A stretch of 64,000 nt of DNA from Neoconidiobolus thromboides FSU 785 (lineage: Eukaryota; Entomophthoromycota; Entomophthoromycetes; Entomophthorales; Neoconidiobolaceae). The stretch lies in the NCBI GenBank assembly GCA_025603075.1, contig MU626283.1, forward strand, positions 1 through 64,000, given 5' to 3'. The notes beneath the pieces are model-generated. The model did not search any database and was not told the DNA's origin. It saw only the letters and a program-made list of their open reading frames with translations. Of this stretch, positions 35,301 through 45,411 are shown in pieces (within the stretch, counting starts at the first letter, position 1; each line of letters begins with the position of its first letter). A program made the translations under genes and the position numbers.

Positions 35301-36765
35301 ATGCAATTCAATGCAAGCATTTATTTGATATTAGTAATATTAATCGGGTTTATTTTAAGTGATAGTGAATATTATGATCGATTAGGGGTTAAGAGAAGTA
35401 GTAGTAAATCAGAAATCAAAAAAGCATACAAAAAATTAAGCAAAAAATATCATCCTGATAAGAATAATAATGATGAACAAGCTAAAGAAAAATTTGTTAA
35501 AATATCAGAAGGTAGTTATTTTTGTTTTATCTTAAATTAGCAACAATAATTCTACTATAATTTTTTAGCTTATGAAGTGTTGGTCGATGATGAGTTAAGA
35601 AGGAAGTATGATAAATATGGTAAAGAAGGTTTAAAACAAGGTGGTGGCGGAAGTCATCCATTTCAAGACCCGTTTGATTTATTCGAATCGTAATTTATAC
35701 TTTTCTAATCAAATCTAAATTAATACTGATATTAATAGTTTCTTTGGCGGTGGCTCTGGGCGTAATTTCGATTAAGAAAAAAAGAATAATTTAATTAATA
35801 CATTCATATAGATCATCGTCATAGAGAAAGAAAAGCAGCGCCATTGAAAATGATGCTACAAGTTTCATTAGAGGATTTATATAATGGAAAAGAATATGAA
35901 GTAAGTTGAATTATTTTTGTTATCCATTTTAATATTTATAATTTTATTAGGTAGAAATATCAAAGCAAGTCATTTGTCCTAAATGTCGCGGTAGCGGAGC
36001 CAAAGATAGTAATGATGTAAAGAAATGTGATGCTTGTCAAGGACGTGGAATAAGAATAATAACTCAACAAATAGCGCCAGGATTTATACAACAAGTACAA
36101 ACAACGTAATATTAATTTTTGTAGTATAAATCTATCTTATCTAAAAATACATTATTTAGTTGTGATAAATGTAATGGCAAAGGTAAAGTTATTAAAGCAA
36201 AATGTCCGATTTGTGGTGGTCATAAAGTGATCCGTGATAATGAAATGTTATCCATTGTAGTGGAACGTGGTATGGCAAATGATCATGTTATTTTATTAGA
36301 AGGTGAATCAGATCAATCACCTGATCATCCTCCAGCCGATATTCAAATAATGCTAAATACTTTGAAACATGAACGATTTGAAAGGAATGGTTCTGATCTT
36401 CATACCGAGTTTGAAATTCCTTTATTAGATGTAGCTTATTTTTTATTTTCTGTTTATTTTTTATCTAATGTTATTTAAACAGGCTCTTGTCGGATTCAGC
36501 CGTACGCTTATTCATTTAGATAATAGAGAAGTACTTTTAGAGAGAGACCAAGTTACACCATCAGGTAAAATATTATATTTTTAGTTATAATAATATTAAT
36601 CTCATCGATCCAGGATATGTACAATTAATTGAAGATGAAGGTATGCCAACTCATGAGTTACCTTCTGAGAAAGGCAACTTGTATGTTAAATATAAAGTGA
36701 TCTATCCAACTGTTTTAGACGATAGTGTTAAAGAAGGTAGACTTAGTTTAAAAAATGAAAAGTAA
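35301..36765 (+). CDS. SCJ1: ER-type DnaJ (Scj1/DNAJB11-like), 8 exons
   Basis: Exons: 35301-35511, 35569-35689, 35739-35761, 35812-35900, 35951-36105, 36160-36430, 36483-36564 and 36614-36765; 367 residues. A signal peptide (1-20) is followed by a J domain with HPD at 51-53, a Gly-rich segment with FFGGGSG, and four zinc repeats ([30 protein letters not shown]). The substrate-binding domain contains [11 protein letters not shown] and EGMPTH. This is the layout of type I ER Hsp40s that drive BiP in folding and degradation. The C-terminus is LSLKNEK, with no HDEL/KDEL-type signal. Length is close to yeast Scj1. Confidence 0.9.
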
Positions 36766-37585
36766 ATTATTAATTGTTTTTAGCTTTAAGAGAGTTATTA
36801 AAATAGTATATATAAATATCACTTTATATATACCCAAATAAAATAAGATTCTATTAATATTTTTATACTATCATCCCTTTTGTATTTGTATTTGAATTAC
36901 GGTATAAAAATACAAGAACTACTTGTTAAAAATAGATATGAAATGGATAAGGTTGGACTTGGCCGTTTTATTTAGTAATTCAAAAGCTATTGAATATGAA
37001 TAAATTATTTTTGAAGTAAAACTGTACTCTATTTAATATTCAAAATTTGAATTTTAACAAATATAATTGACAGCCTTTTAAAACGAAATTTTTAATAAAC
37101 TAGCACTGTTTTTAACAACTATAAAAGATAAAGCTTAATATAATATAGCTTGAGTTAATTTCCAACTTTATCACAAATTAAAAAGAAGCGTTTATTAAAC
37201 ATTATTGCTATTTGCATCTTCATGTTTAGTTATTATATGCTATTTTGAAGTATTAGCGCTACTAAGTATAAAATCGAATTATAGTTTTTTTTTTTAATTT
37301 TTACAATTATCTAAAATGCTTCATAATCAAAAGGTGGAGCTTCCGTAGTATTGTTGCTAATCATACTTGCGCAAGATATACAAAATTTGTATCGCTTCTC
37401 TAGAGACTAAAACAGTATATAGACTGCTTAACACTTAGAAAGACTCTGCTTAGAATTTGAATAGGAACATATTCATTCTCCTATGTGATTTTTTTAGTCA
37501 ATTAAAAAATAACACATAGGCCAAAATTAAAATAAAAATAAAATGGCTAAACTAAAAAGATCATTTTTTAAAATAAAACTACATT
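36766..37585. other. Spacer with tRNA relic
   Basis: About 800 bp between the DnaJ and Uso1 genes; the only recognisable item is the tRNA-Val relic at 37339-37469. Confidence 0.5.
37339..37469 (+). pseudogene. tRNA-Val relic with ~58-bp insertion
   Basis: Aligning to the intact tRNA-Val 2.4 kb upstream gives gcttccgtagtattgttgct, then atcatacttgc for the D arm, then about 58 unrelated bases, then cttaacacttagaaagactc and tagaatttgaataggaaca for the anticodon and T arms. The acceptor and T stems no longer pair, so the gene is dead. The AAC anticodon is still readable. Confidence 0.65.
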
Positions 37586-40550
37586 ATGAATATGAATTTT
37601 CTTTACAATACCTTTGTGGCTCCAGAGATTGAAGATAGTCAATTGGACTCAAAGGATCAAATTACCAAGCTGAAGGCTCAGCTAGAACAAGAATTAAATA
37701 AAGGAGAGACGGCCAATATTTTAAATCAGATTAAAAATTTAATTAATAATCACCAAAAAGTAATAAAGTTTTGTCAAGGATTTAAGATTATTAATATTTA
37801 TTTAGGAAATTGGAGATAGCTGTTTAAATAATTTAATTACTAAATTCATCCTCGAAGACGATAATGTTTTATTAAGTGACTACTTAGATATATTTTATCA
37901 TCTATTTGATAATAAGGAAAATAAAACTAACGAGTATTGCTCCTTTTTTTCAAAAGTAAGGTAGTTAATTTATATAAGATGTAATAACAACATGTGTTTT
38001 TAGGAAATCAAAGCGATAGAAAAGATATTTAGTATACTTAATAAAAATGATTTTTATATTAAATACAACGGAATCAAAGTATTGCAGCAACTTTACAATT
38101 TAAGTGAAGAAACAATGAATCAAATATTGATTAAGAACCCACCATTTATAAACAATTTAATGGATTTAATTGAAGAGGATAAAGAAATGGTACGAAATGA
38201 AATTATAATATTGATTGAGCAAATTATCAAAAATAATCTTGAGCTACAAAAAATATTTGTATTTCAGAATTTATATGAAAAAATAATAACTATCATTGAG
38301 CAAGAATTTTGTTTTGATGGGGGTATCATTGTATACGATTGTATTTATTTATTGATTCAATTGTTAAAAGCTAACGTTTCCAATCAGTTATTTTTTATTG
38401 AATCGAATTATATTACCAGATTATCAACCATATTAAGTAGTTTATGCGAACAGTATGATCCTAGTTATTGGCAAGATAGACAAAAAGTGAATAATATTTT
38501 AAAATTTATTTATTTAATAAATATATTAATTAATAATCAAAATAATAATACTAATAATAATTCAGTGCAAACAAAAATATTGAAAAGTGGTATTTTTAAT
38601 TCAATCTTGTTAATTATCGATATCCCTACTTTGCCAAGGATTTTATTAACTCATTTCTTATCTCTTTTGGCTGAAATAATTAATAATAATTCATACAACC
38701 AAGCTGTTTTTAAACAAACAAATTTCTTAATTGAAGATTCTATTCCAGTACTATTAATCAACCATATCCTCAACTTAGCTTTAGAATCAGATGCAGATGA
38801 AGCTAGCAAATTAGCATGTATTAATATATTTAAGGTAATATTCAGTTGTTGCATTATTATATTATATTTAATCTAAGTTTTCTATAAGGCGTATTTGAGT
38901 AATAATATAAATGAAAAATTAAGCTTTGCATTTAAATTAAGAATGTATAATAATAACAGAAGTCAAAGTAATTTAGTTTCTTTAGTGTAGTATATATTTA
39001 AATATTTTTAGATAATGAACATGATAGAAGTATTGGAAATTTATTATTGGATACTATTATTTATCAAAATGAACACGAAGAAGAGGATGATGAAGAGGAT
39101 GATGAAGACAATGATGGAGAAAAAGAAAATAAACAAAACGGAACAGAAAAAAACACATTAACTATTAAAAATGTAAATGCGTGGTTCTCGATTATTTTAT
39201 TAATAGAGATTGTTAAAAATAACTCAGTTTGTAAAGATTTGGTGTTAGATGCTAAATTGAATACAGCAACTTATGGTAATTTAAAAGTATAAATTAGTAG
39301 TAATCTATATTAATTAATATAAGGCTCGACTAATTTTATCCAGTTTATTTTGAATGAATTAATTGGTATTATCAATAAAATGGAAAATAACGCGAATAGG
39401 AGTGTAAAGGATGAAAATGAGTTTGAAGATCCAATTTATTATCATTATTTATTATTTCTAGTAGTTATTATTTATGATCATACCTCGTCTATTCAGTGTA
39501 TTCTAGGTCAAAAAGAGAATATAAATTTAGTAAGCTATTAATAACGTTATTTATTATTTTACTTACTAGTTTTTATTTAGTTTGTTAAGTTGGCTCAGTT
39601 AAATTTTAATTTAACAATTCAATCTCTTTCTATACTTGTGTTATTATTAATTTATCAATTTAATGATAATAGAAATTCATTGATTGAGCCGTAAGCTATT
39701 ATTTATCATAGATATCAATATAATATTAATATTTTTTAAAGAGAGGAGTATAAAAATGAAATTATTAAGCAAATCGGAATCGAAAAGATAAAAAATATCA
39801 AACAAATGATTCAATTTATTCGACCAAACCTATCTATCAATGAGTTACTTAGCAATTACAATTTGGATTCCCCATTTAATATTGTCGATTTTAATATGGA
39901 CTTAGATCATCATCAGTTTTTGAACAATAATTATGGTAATTATTATATTAATATTTATATGTTTGTTTATTTGTTTTGTTAGAATTAGCGCTTACCACAT
40001 TTTTGGATGACATTAAATTAATACTGCCTAAAAAAAGTAAGCCTTATTCAATAATTCAAATTAACTTGATGCTTTAATAATTTATTTTATAGTTGAAACC
40101 CAACTTGAAGAATATGAAAAAGAGATTAAAAGCCAAAAACAACAACTCAATGATAAGGAGACAGTGATTGAAGCACTAAAGAAACATCTGAATGAACTAT
40201 CATTAAAAATGAATGAAAAGAAAGAAGAAAAAGAAGAGAAATACAAACAAAATGAAGGTTTAATATTAAAATTAAATGAAGAATTAAATGAAAAAGAAAA
40301 GTTACTAGTAATTAAAAACAAAGAGCTTTTAAATAAAAACTCAATTATATCTAATAAAGAAGCTGAGCTTTTGGTCAATAATAATAAATTTAGCGCTTTG
40401 CTAAGGGAAAAAGATAATGTTATTGCAAGCAAAGAAAAGATGTTACAAAATAAAGACAAAGAGATTAAAGATAAAGAAGTCGAATTAAAGAAATTAGAGT
40501 TAGCTTTACAAGAATATACTAAAGTATCGGATTCCGTTGTTTATCTTTAA
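37586..40550 (+). CDS. USO1: Uso1/p115-like vesicle tethering factor, 10 exons
   Basis: Exons: 37586-37759, 37806-37955, 38004-38834, 38889-38967, 39012-39275, 39324-39529, 39581-39690, 39742-39935, 39983-40036 and 40093-40550; 839 residues. The armadillo-like head is recognisable from MDLIEEDKEMVRNEIIILIE and FDGGIIVYDCIYLLIQLLKA followed by NVSNQLFF, the core p115 signature. A predicted coiled coil of about 150 residues (ETQLEEYEKEIKSQKQQL onward) ends the protein. p115/Uso1 tethers ER-derived vesicles at the Golgi with Rab1/Ypt1. The tail is far shorter than the very long yeast Uso1 tail and closer to animal p115; the acidic C-terminus of p115 is absent, though an acidic patch sits mid-protein (EEEDDEEDDEDND). 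Confidence 0.9.
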
Positions 40551-40698
40551 ATCATTACTAATCTTATAATAAAATTATATATTCTCTATTTTAAATTTTA
40601 GTTTGAATATATCAAATCTATTTTTTTAAATGTAAATAAGTGAAAAACAAAACTACAAAAAAATAAGACTATATTTTCTATTATGGCTATAATGATGT

Positions 40699-41164
40699 TT
40701 AAAAAGGTAGGTTGGAAATTTTACCAGCTGATTCTTTTTCTTTTTCCTATTTTTCTAATTAATTCTAATATCTTTGTCTAAGTAAAATTATTACCTGTTT
40801 CCATTTATTGACGGTTTTATCCATATTATCAACTGCTGTATCCGTCTTTAATTTTCTAATTTATCGTTGTTAATTCTCTTATTTGGTCCCTATTAATTTA
40901 TCATTACCTATCCAAATAATTCTTTTGGTATTTTGTTCCTTCTGGTGTAACTCTGACTTCTTTGTTTTGTTTAACAGGTAATCCTAAATCACTTGGATTC
41001 ATTCCTAATAAATGACATGCTTTTCTTAAATCCGCTTGCTCTCTTAATGAGTATTTTGGTTTACACCATTTTTCATTGATAAATTGAGGAGTGAAATCAG
41101 TGGCTTTAAATTGAGTTGTCTTCAAAAAGTTGATATATTTGCTGTGTAATACGCGTGGCTTCAT
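40699..41164 (-). CDS. Mitochondrial ribosomal protein mL59 (MRPL25-like), 3 exons
   Basis: Exons 41164-40908, 40855-40795 and 40746-40699 join to 121 residues. The signature is NEKWCKPKYSLREQADLRKA followed by a basic C-terminal part (YQKNYLDRKLKTD, NKWKQEKEKE). Fungal mL59 shares a KW-x-x-PKYSLRRQADL motif. It is a component of the large mitoribosomal subunit. Reading only the first exon would give an 86-residue protein; the two downstream exons keep the frame with 47-52-nt introns. The family call rests on one motif from memory. Confidence 0.65.
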
Positions 41165-41424
41165 TTTCTTCCTTTTGTTAAAAATTGTTTTTTTTGAATA
41201 TTAAAAAGTGAAGTTTTGAGAACTAGTTTTGGATTGAAATTTTAATTTGGGATTTCAATATAATTTCAAACTTATACTATTCTAAAAACCATTTGTGTTA
41301 ACAGTTTTTGTTTAAGTTAGTATATATATACAATAGAGTAATGTCATATATATATTCTTAATGAATAATAAGTAAAGTTTAACAAAAAGTAAATAAGAAG
41401 TTTAAAAAAGATCTTCTAATCAAA

Positions 41425-41496
41425 AGGTCATGCCGAGGCTCGAACTCGGATTACAAGAATCAGAATCTTGGGTGCTAGCCATTACACTACACGACC
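41425..41496 (-). tRNA. tRNA-Gln (CTG)
   Basis: On the minus strand: acceptor GGTCGTG/CATGACC (one G-T pair), anticodon stem CAAGA/TCTTG with loop TTCTGAT (anticodon CTG), T arm CCGAG-TTCGAGC-CTCGG. No intron. TTTTTT on the minus strand about 15 bp downstream is the likely terminator. Confidence 0.93.
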
Positions 41497-41943
41497 AGTT
41501 TGCATACCCCAATGAAGAAGTATAATATTTAATCTATTTTATTATAGAATCTTTTAAGTTTGATATTGTAAAAATAGCTTACTAATAACAAAAATTCATT
41601 TATTGTATAGTAATTAGCACTTAAAGTGTGCTGTAAATTCAATCGATTGTATATAAAATAAGCAATTTGAATTATTTAAATTTGGCCAGCACTGACAATT
41701 TTAAAAAACACAATGAATTTTAACAATTTTAATGAGGGGGGATTACATTAGTTTTCAAGTTTGAAATGAAATGACTTGGTCAGCGCTATAAAAAAGGCAA
41801 ATTCATGGTGTATTTAGACTGGCTAAGTTTATTAAAAGAGCTCCTTAAATTTAATTTTCGAAATTCAATTTTTTAAATTTACTTTATTTTTTTAATTGTA
41901 ACAAAAAGCAACATTTTACATTTGTAATTAGTACCAAGGCATC
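41497..41943. other. Spacer upstream of exopolyphosphatase
   Basis: About 450 bp with no recognised element. Confidence 0.4.
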
Positions 41944-43271
41944 ATGTATAAACAGTTGAAGTCAATAAAGAATCACTTTATAAATTATATAAACAACCTA
42001 AAAACAAATCCGAAGAATATTTTGAGTAAGCATAAACTAAGACTCATTATAGGAAACGAGGCTGCAGGTAATTAAAGCTGTTATATCTTTATTATAAAAT
42101 CACTAATGTCACCCTAGATCTTGACTCAATCGTATCCTCTATAGCCTTAGGCCTCGCTTTAAATACGCCCAAAACTCTATTTAACGATCCGGTCATCCCA
42201 TCCACTTTATCCATCCCAATCATTAACATTCCACGTCAAGATATCCAGCTCCGACCTGAAGCCTTATTCTTGTTTGATTACTGTAATCTCACCTTTGATG
42301 ATATCCTATTTATAAACGATGAGCCTGTATCTCAACTGATTCAATTATTGAAAAATAGCAATGTAGTAAAAGAAAATATAAAGCTTGACTTCACCCTAGT
42401 AGACCACAACATTTTAAACCCTCACTTTTCAAGCTGGCCAGCTACAGTATCTCAAATCTTTGATCACCATCAGGATGAAAAAAAACACTTAGACGCAGAT
42501 ATACGTATAGTTGAACCTGTTGGATCCAATACCACACTTATCATGGAGCAGATTAAAAAGCTAATTAAACAAGGTGAAACTGAAGAAAACTTGCTTAGTT
42601 TACCAAGTTTTGCCAAGCTTTTACTTGGTCCTATTTTGGTCGATACTGTTAATTTAAAGGGCGAATATGGTAGGGTTACAGACAAAGATCGGAATGTTGC
42701 CAATGAGCTTGGTGATATTATTAAAAATGAGAGCTCAGGTGAGTTTACTTTTGATGATTATTTTAAGCAGTTAAACCAGGCTAAGAAGGAGGTTGGAAGT
42801 ATGAATACGGTACAGTTGTTGAGAAGAGATTTTAAAACCTGGGAAGTGAAGAAAGGGATTAGTTTGGGTATTTCATCGATCATCAATTTTGATTTAAAAG
42901 ATTGGAGGATCAGAGATAAGAAAGAGTCAGAACAGGGGGAGTACTCAAATCTACTATCATCTTGTCAAGAGTTTTCAGAAGGATCGGATTTGACTATTTT
43001 AATAGTTCTTTTATCAAAAGAATATTCTAGTCCAGATAAGGACGATTTATTTAGAAGAGAGATGGTTATCTACACCAAAGATAGATGCCTTTTAAAATAT
43101 ATTCAAAATCAATTAGAAAAGTGTGCCATCTTAAATTTAAAAAATTTAGACTATATTAAGAATACTAAGTTCATTGAAACGAACTTCATAGGCTATGAAC
43201 AGAAGAATATTTCAGCTTCTAGAAAAGTTTCCTATCCTATTATTAGAGATATGTTAATAAATTATAAATAA
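41944..43271 (+). CDS. PPX1: Exopolyphosphatase (Ppx1-like, DHH family), 2 exons
   Basis: Exons 41944-42067 and 42118-43271 encode 425 residues. DHH-superfamily metal motifs appear in order: GNEAADLDS (the intron splits the first metal Asp codon), VDHN, DHHQDEKKH (the eponymous DHH) and ILVDTVNLK. The C-terminal DHHA2-like domain follows. It removes terminal phosphates from inorganic polyphosphate in the cytosol or mitochondria. Related pyrophosphatases and Prune proteins share the motifs; length and the GNEAADLDS start favour Ppx1. Confidence 0.88.
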
Positions 43272-43497
43272 TCTTTTAAATAATGGTAAAGTTGGATATA
43301 TACTGTAATCAAAAGTTAAAAGGATTTTTAAGATAAGCATAAATTATATTTTATAAAATTCTAATTTAAAAATTATACAGTAATAAATTTGTTGGTTTTA
43401 TCTAAATATTGAGAATTAAAGCTAGTGAGAGCATATATTAAAACGCTTAAATTTATAAACAAAAATAATTTCATTCAAGAAAGGTGAATTGAATAAA

Positions 43498-43609
43498 ACA
43501 AAATCGTAACCATAGTTCGATATAAAATAGTTTTCCATTCTCAATGCTCATAAATAAAACTTAACATGTACGATATAACAAAATCGCGGTCAATCCGATA
43601 TAAAAATAG
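43498..43609 (-). repeat. Short direct repeat including LC8 terminal exon sequence
   Basis: acaaaatcgtaaccatag...gatataaaatag at 43498-43530 repeats acaaaatcgcggtcaatc...gatataaaaatag at 43578-43609. The second copy lies inside the last coding exon of the dynein light chain gene; the first lies in its 3' flank. Confidence 0.5.
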
Positions 43610-43888
43610 ATAAAGCATTTAGTTTCTAAACAAAGTAATTAATAACCAACATCTGAAATAAAATCTCAACCTACCATGGGTAACTGAGGAGCCAAATGAA
43701 CGGCCAACTATGCAATGCCAGTGAGGTCCATATTTTTGGTCAAAGTGGCGTTTAATATAAGTGGCCACATCTCTTTCTACATTGTTTTTTTCTAATGCTT
43801 CAGCAGCGAAAAAAAAGACTTCTTCTTGCATGTCTTCTGACATGTCCACGCTTTTAACTACTGGTTTTGAATCCTGCCCTTTATCCAT
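43561..43888 (-). CDS. Dynein light chain LC8-type, 2 exons
   Basis: Exons 43888-43675 and 43625-43561 give 92 residues, the size of LC8 (DYNLL/Dyn2). The core AEALEKNNVERDVATYIKRH, then FDQKYGPHWHCIVGRSFGSS and the C-terminal THETKCFIYFYIGLTAILLY follow the family closely. The THET codons span the intron; ignoring it produces a false C-terminus. LC8 is a dimeric hub binding short linear motifs in the dynein intermediate chain and many other partners. The C-terminal last residues (YRTC) differ from the usual FKSG. Confidence 0.93.
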
Positions 43889-44063
43889 TTAAAATTTATA
43901 AATTAACTGAAAAATCTGCGTCATAATTTTAGCCTTAAACGTATTCATTGGATGAGGATCAAGGATTTAGCTAGGTTATGGGATTTTTAGGAATCGCCTT
44001 TGACTTATCATAAACTTTTAGAAATCAATAAATTTTATTTTTTACATAGAATAATATCAAAAA

Positions 44064-44483
44064 ATGACTATTGGCAAAAAATTAGTGTATTTCCCCAACT
44101 TAGTATTTACAATGGTACGTACCAGTTTACCACCAAATCAAGTAGCTTTCCGTGTACCACTGAAAACGAGCAAATTAGATATCCGTGATTATTTATATAA
44201 CTTATATCAAGTTAAAGCTGTAGATGTAAGAACTATGATCTACCAAGGTACGATGACTAGAAATAGAGCTACTCGTCGTCGTACTAGAAATGCCTCAACT
44301 AAAAAGGCAATCGTTACTTTAGAAAACGAATTCCAATACCCAGAACCCCCAAATATGGAAGACTTTGGTGGATCCCAAACTAAATTAGCTATGGATAAAG
44401 TAAAATCGAAACTTAAGGGATGGCGTATACGTCAAAATCTTAGCGCTGTATCTAAATCGGTTTCAGAAAGTAAATCAACATAA
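44064..44483 (+). CDS. Mitochondrial ribosomal protein uL23m
   Basis: Intronless, 139 residues. The segment FPNLVFTMVRTSLPPNQVAF, then RVPLKTSKLDIRDYLYNLYQ and VKAVDVRTMIYQG is the L23 fold's conserved core; the tail is basic (RNRATRRRTRNASTKK). Comparable fungal proteins are the MRPL41/Mrp20-type uL23m of the large mitoribosomal subunit, located near the exit tunnel. It diverges from the dynein light chain gene with only about 175 bp between the starts. Confidence 0.8.
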   Translation: MTIGKKLVYFPNLVFTMVRTSLPPNQVAFRVPLKTSKLDIRDYLYNLYQVKAVDVRTMIYQGTMTRNRATRRRTRNASTKKAIVTLENEFQYPEPPNMEDFGGSQTKLAMDKVKSKLKGWRIRQNLSAVSKSVSESKST

Positions 44484-45132
44484 ATGCGTTTTTAAGTATA
44501 TAAATCAAGCTAGAGTTTAAAATTGGAAAGATAACATATTTTGTTTAATTTGATAGGATAGGGTTTTAAACTATGAATTAAAATTAAAACTAAAATTAGA
44601 GATTATAGGATTGAGTGTTTGATTATTTAAACGTTTCGATTTTATTTCTTAATATACTTATAGCTATAAAGGATTCAGTTGTTTAGAAAGATTAATTATA
44701 TAATTCTTATTGTACAGCTCAAAAATTAACTAGAACATTTAAATTGCTATATATATTTATTAAACTATATCGATGTAGCTCAGAAAAATAATCATCAAAA
44801 AATTAAAATAAAGAAATAGAATAAGAATAGAACATAATTTTTCATTCTAATAGTGAAGCTTTTTAATATAAGATAGTATTAAAAAGCCCTTTGGAACAAA
44901 ATATACTATATGAGTTTATGTTTATAGATATAAATTAGAGTAGATAGTTTTAAAAACTGTAATACTATCAAGCTATAGAAATTGATTTTAAATAAACGAA
45001 TTATTTTAACTAGTTTCCCACGTTCGAATATATATTCCTTATCATTAGTATATCTTTTTTTAAAAGATGAAAAAGATAATGAAGTCAAAAAAAACACTCC
45101 ATATATTTTTATTTAGAATAACAAAAAAAAAA
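44484..45132. other. Spacer with foldback element remnant
   Basis: 650 bp between uL23m and tRNA-Gly(GCC), with no gene; an open frame at 44906-45097 runs partly through the element remnant and is not accepted. Confidence 0.5.
45059..45104 (+). mobile_element. Foldback element, right-end remnant
   Basis: ttaaaagatgaaaaagataa followed by gaagtcaaaaaaaacactcca is the right half of a plus copy. The ~55 bp before it (from about 45000) resembles a badly decayed left half. Confidence 0.65.
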
Positions 45133-45203
45133 TGCAATGTCCGGGAATCGAACCCGGGGCTGCCGCGTGGCAGGCGGCAATTTTACCACTAAACCAACAT
45201 TGC
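45133..45203 (-). tRNA. tRNA-Gly (GCC)
   Basis: On the minus strand: acceptor GCAATGT/ACATTGC with discriminator A, anticodon stem GCCGC/GCGGC with loop CTGCCAC (anticodon GCC), T arm CCGGG-TTCGATT-CCCGG. A T10 run (A-run on plus at 45123-45132) follows directly as terminator. It is the second glycine tRNA in the window. Confidence 0.95.
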
Positions 45204-45411
45204 AACTGTTCAATGGTGTTGTTTAAAAGTAGTATATACATTTAAAAATAGTTTGTATGTGTGTTTTATATATAGCTCTGTCTATAATCTAAATAAGTTA
45301 TCTATATAATATATTTATGGACCAAAATCATTGAAGATACCAAAACAATAATAGCTAATTTATAATTAAAAATCTCTATAATTTTATTTCAACTATTCTA
45401 ACAATTTAATC

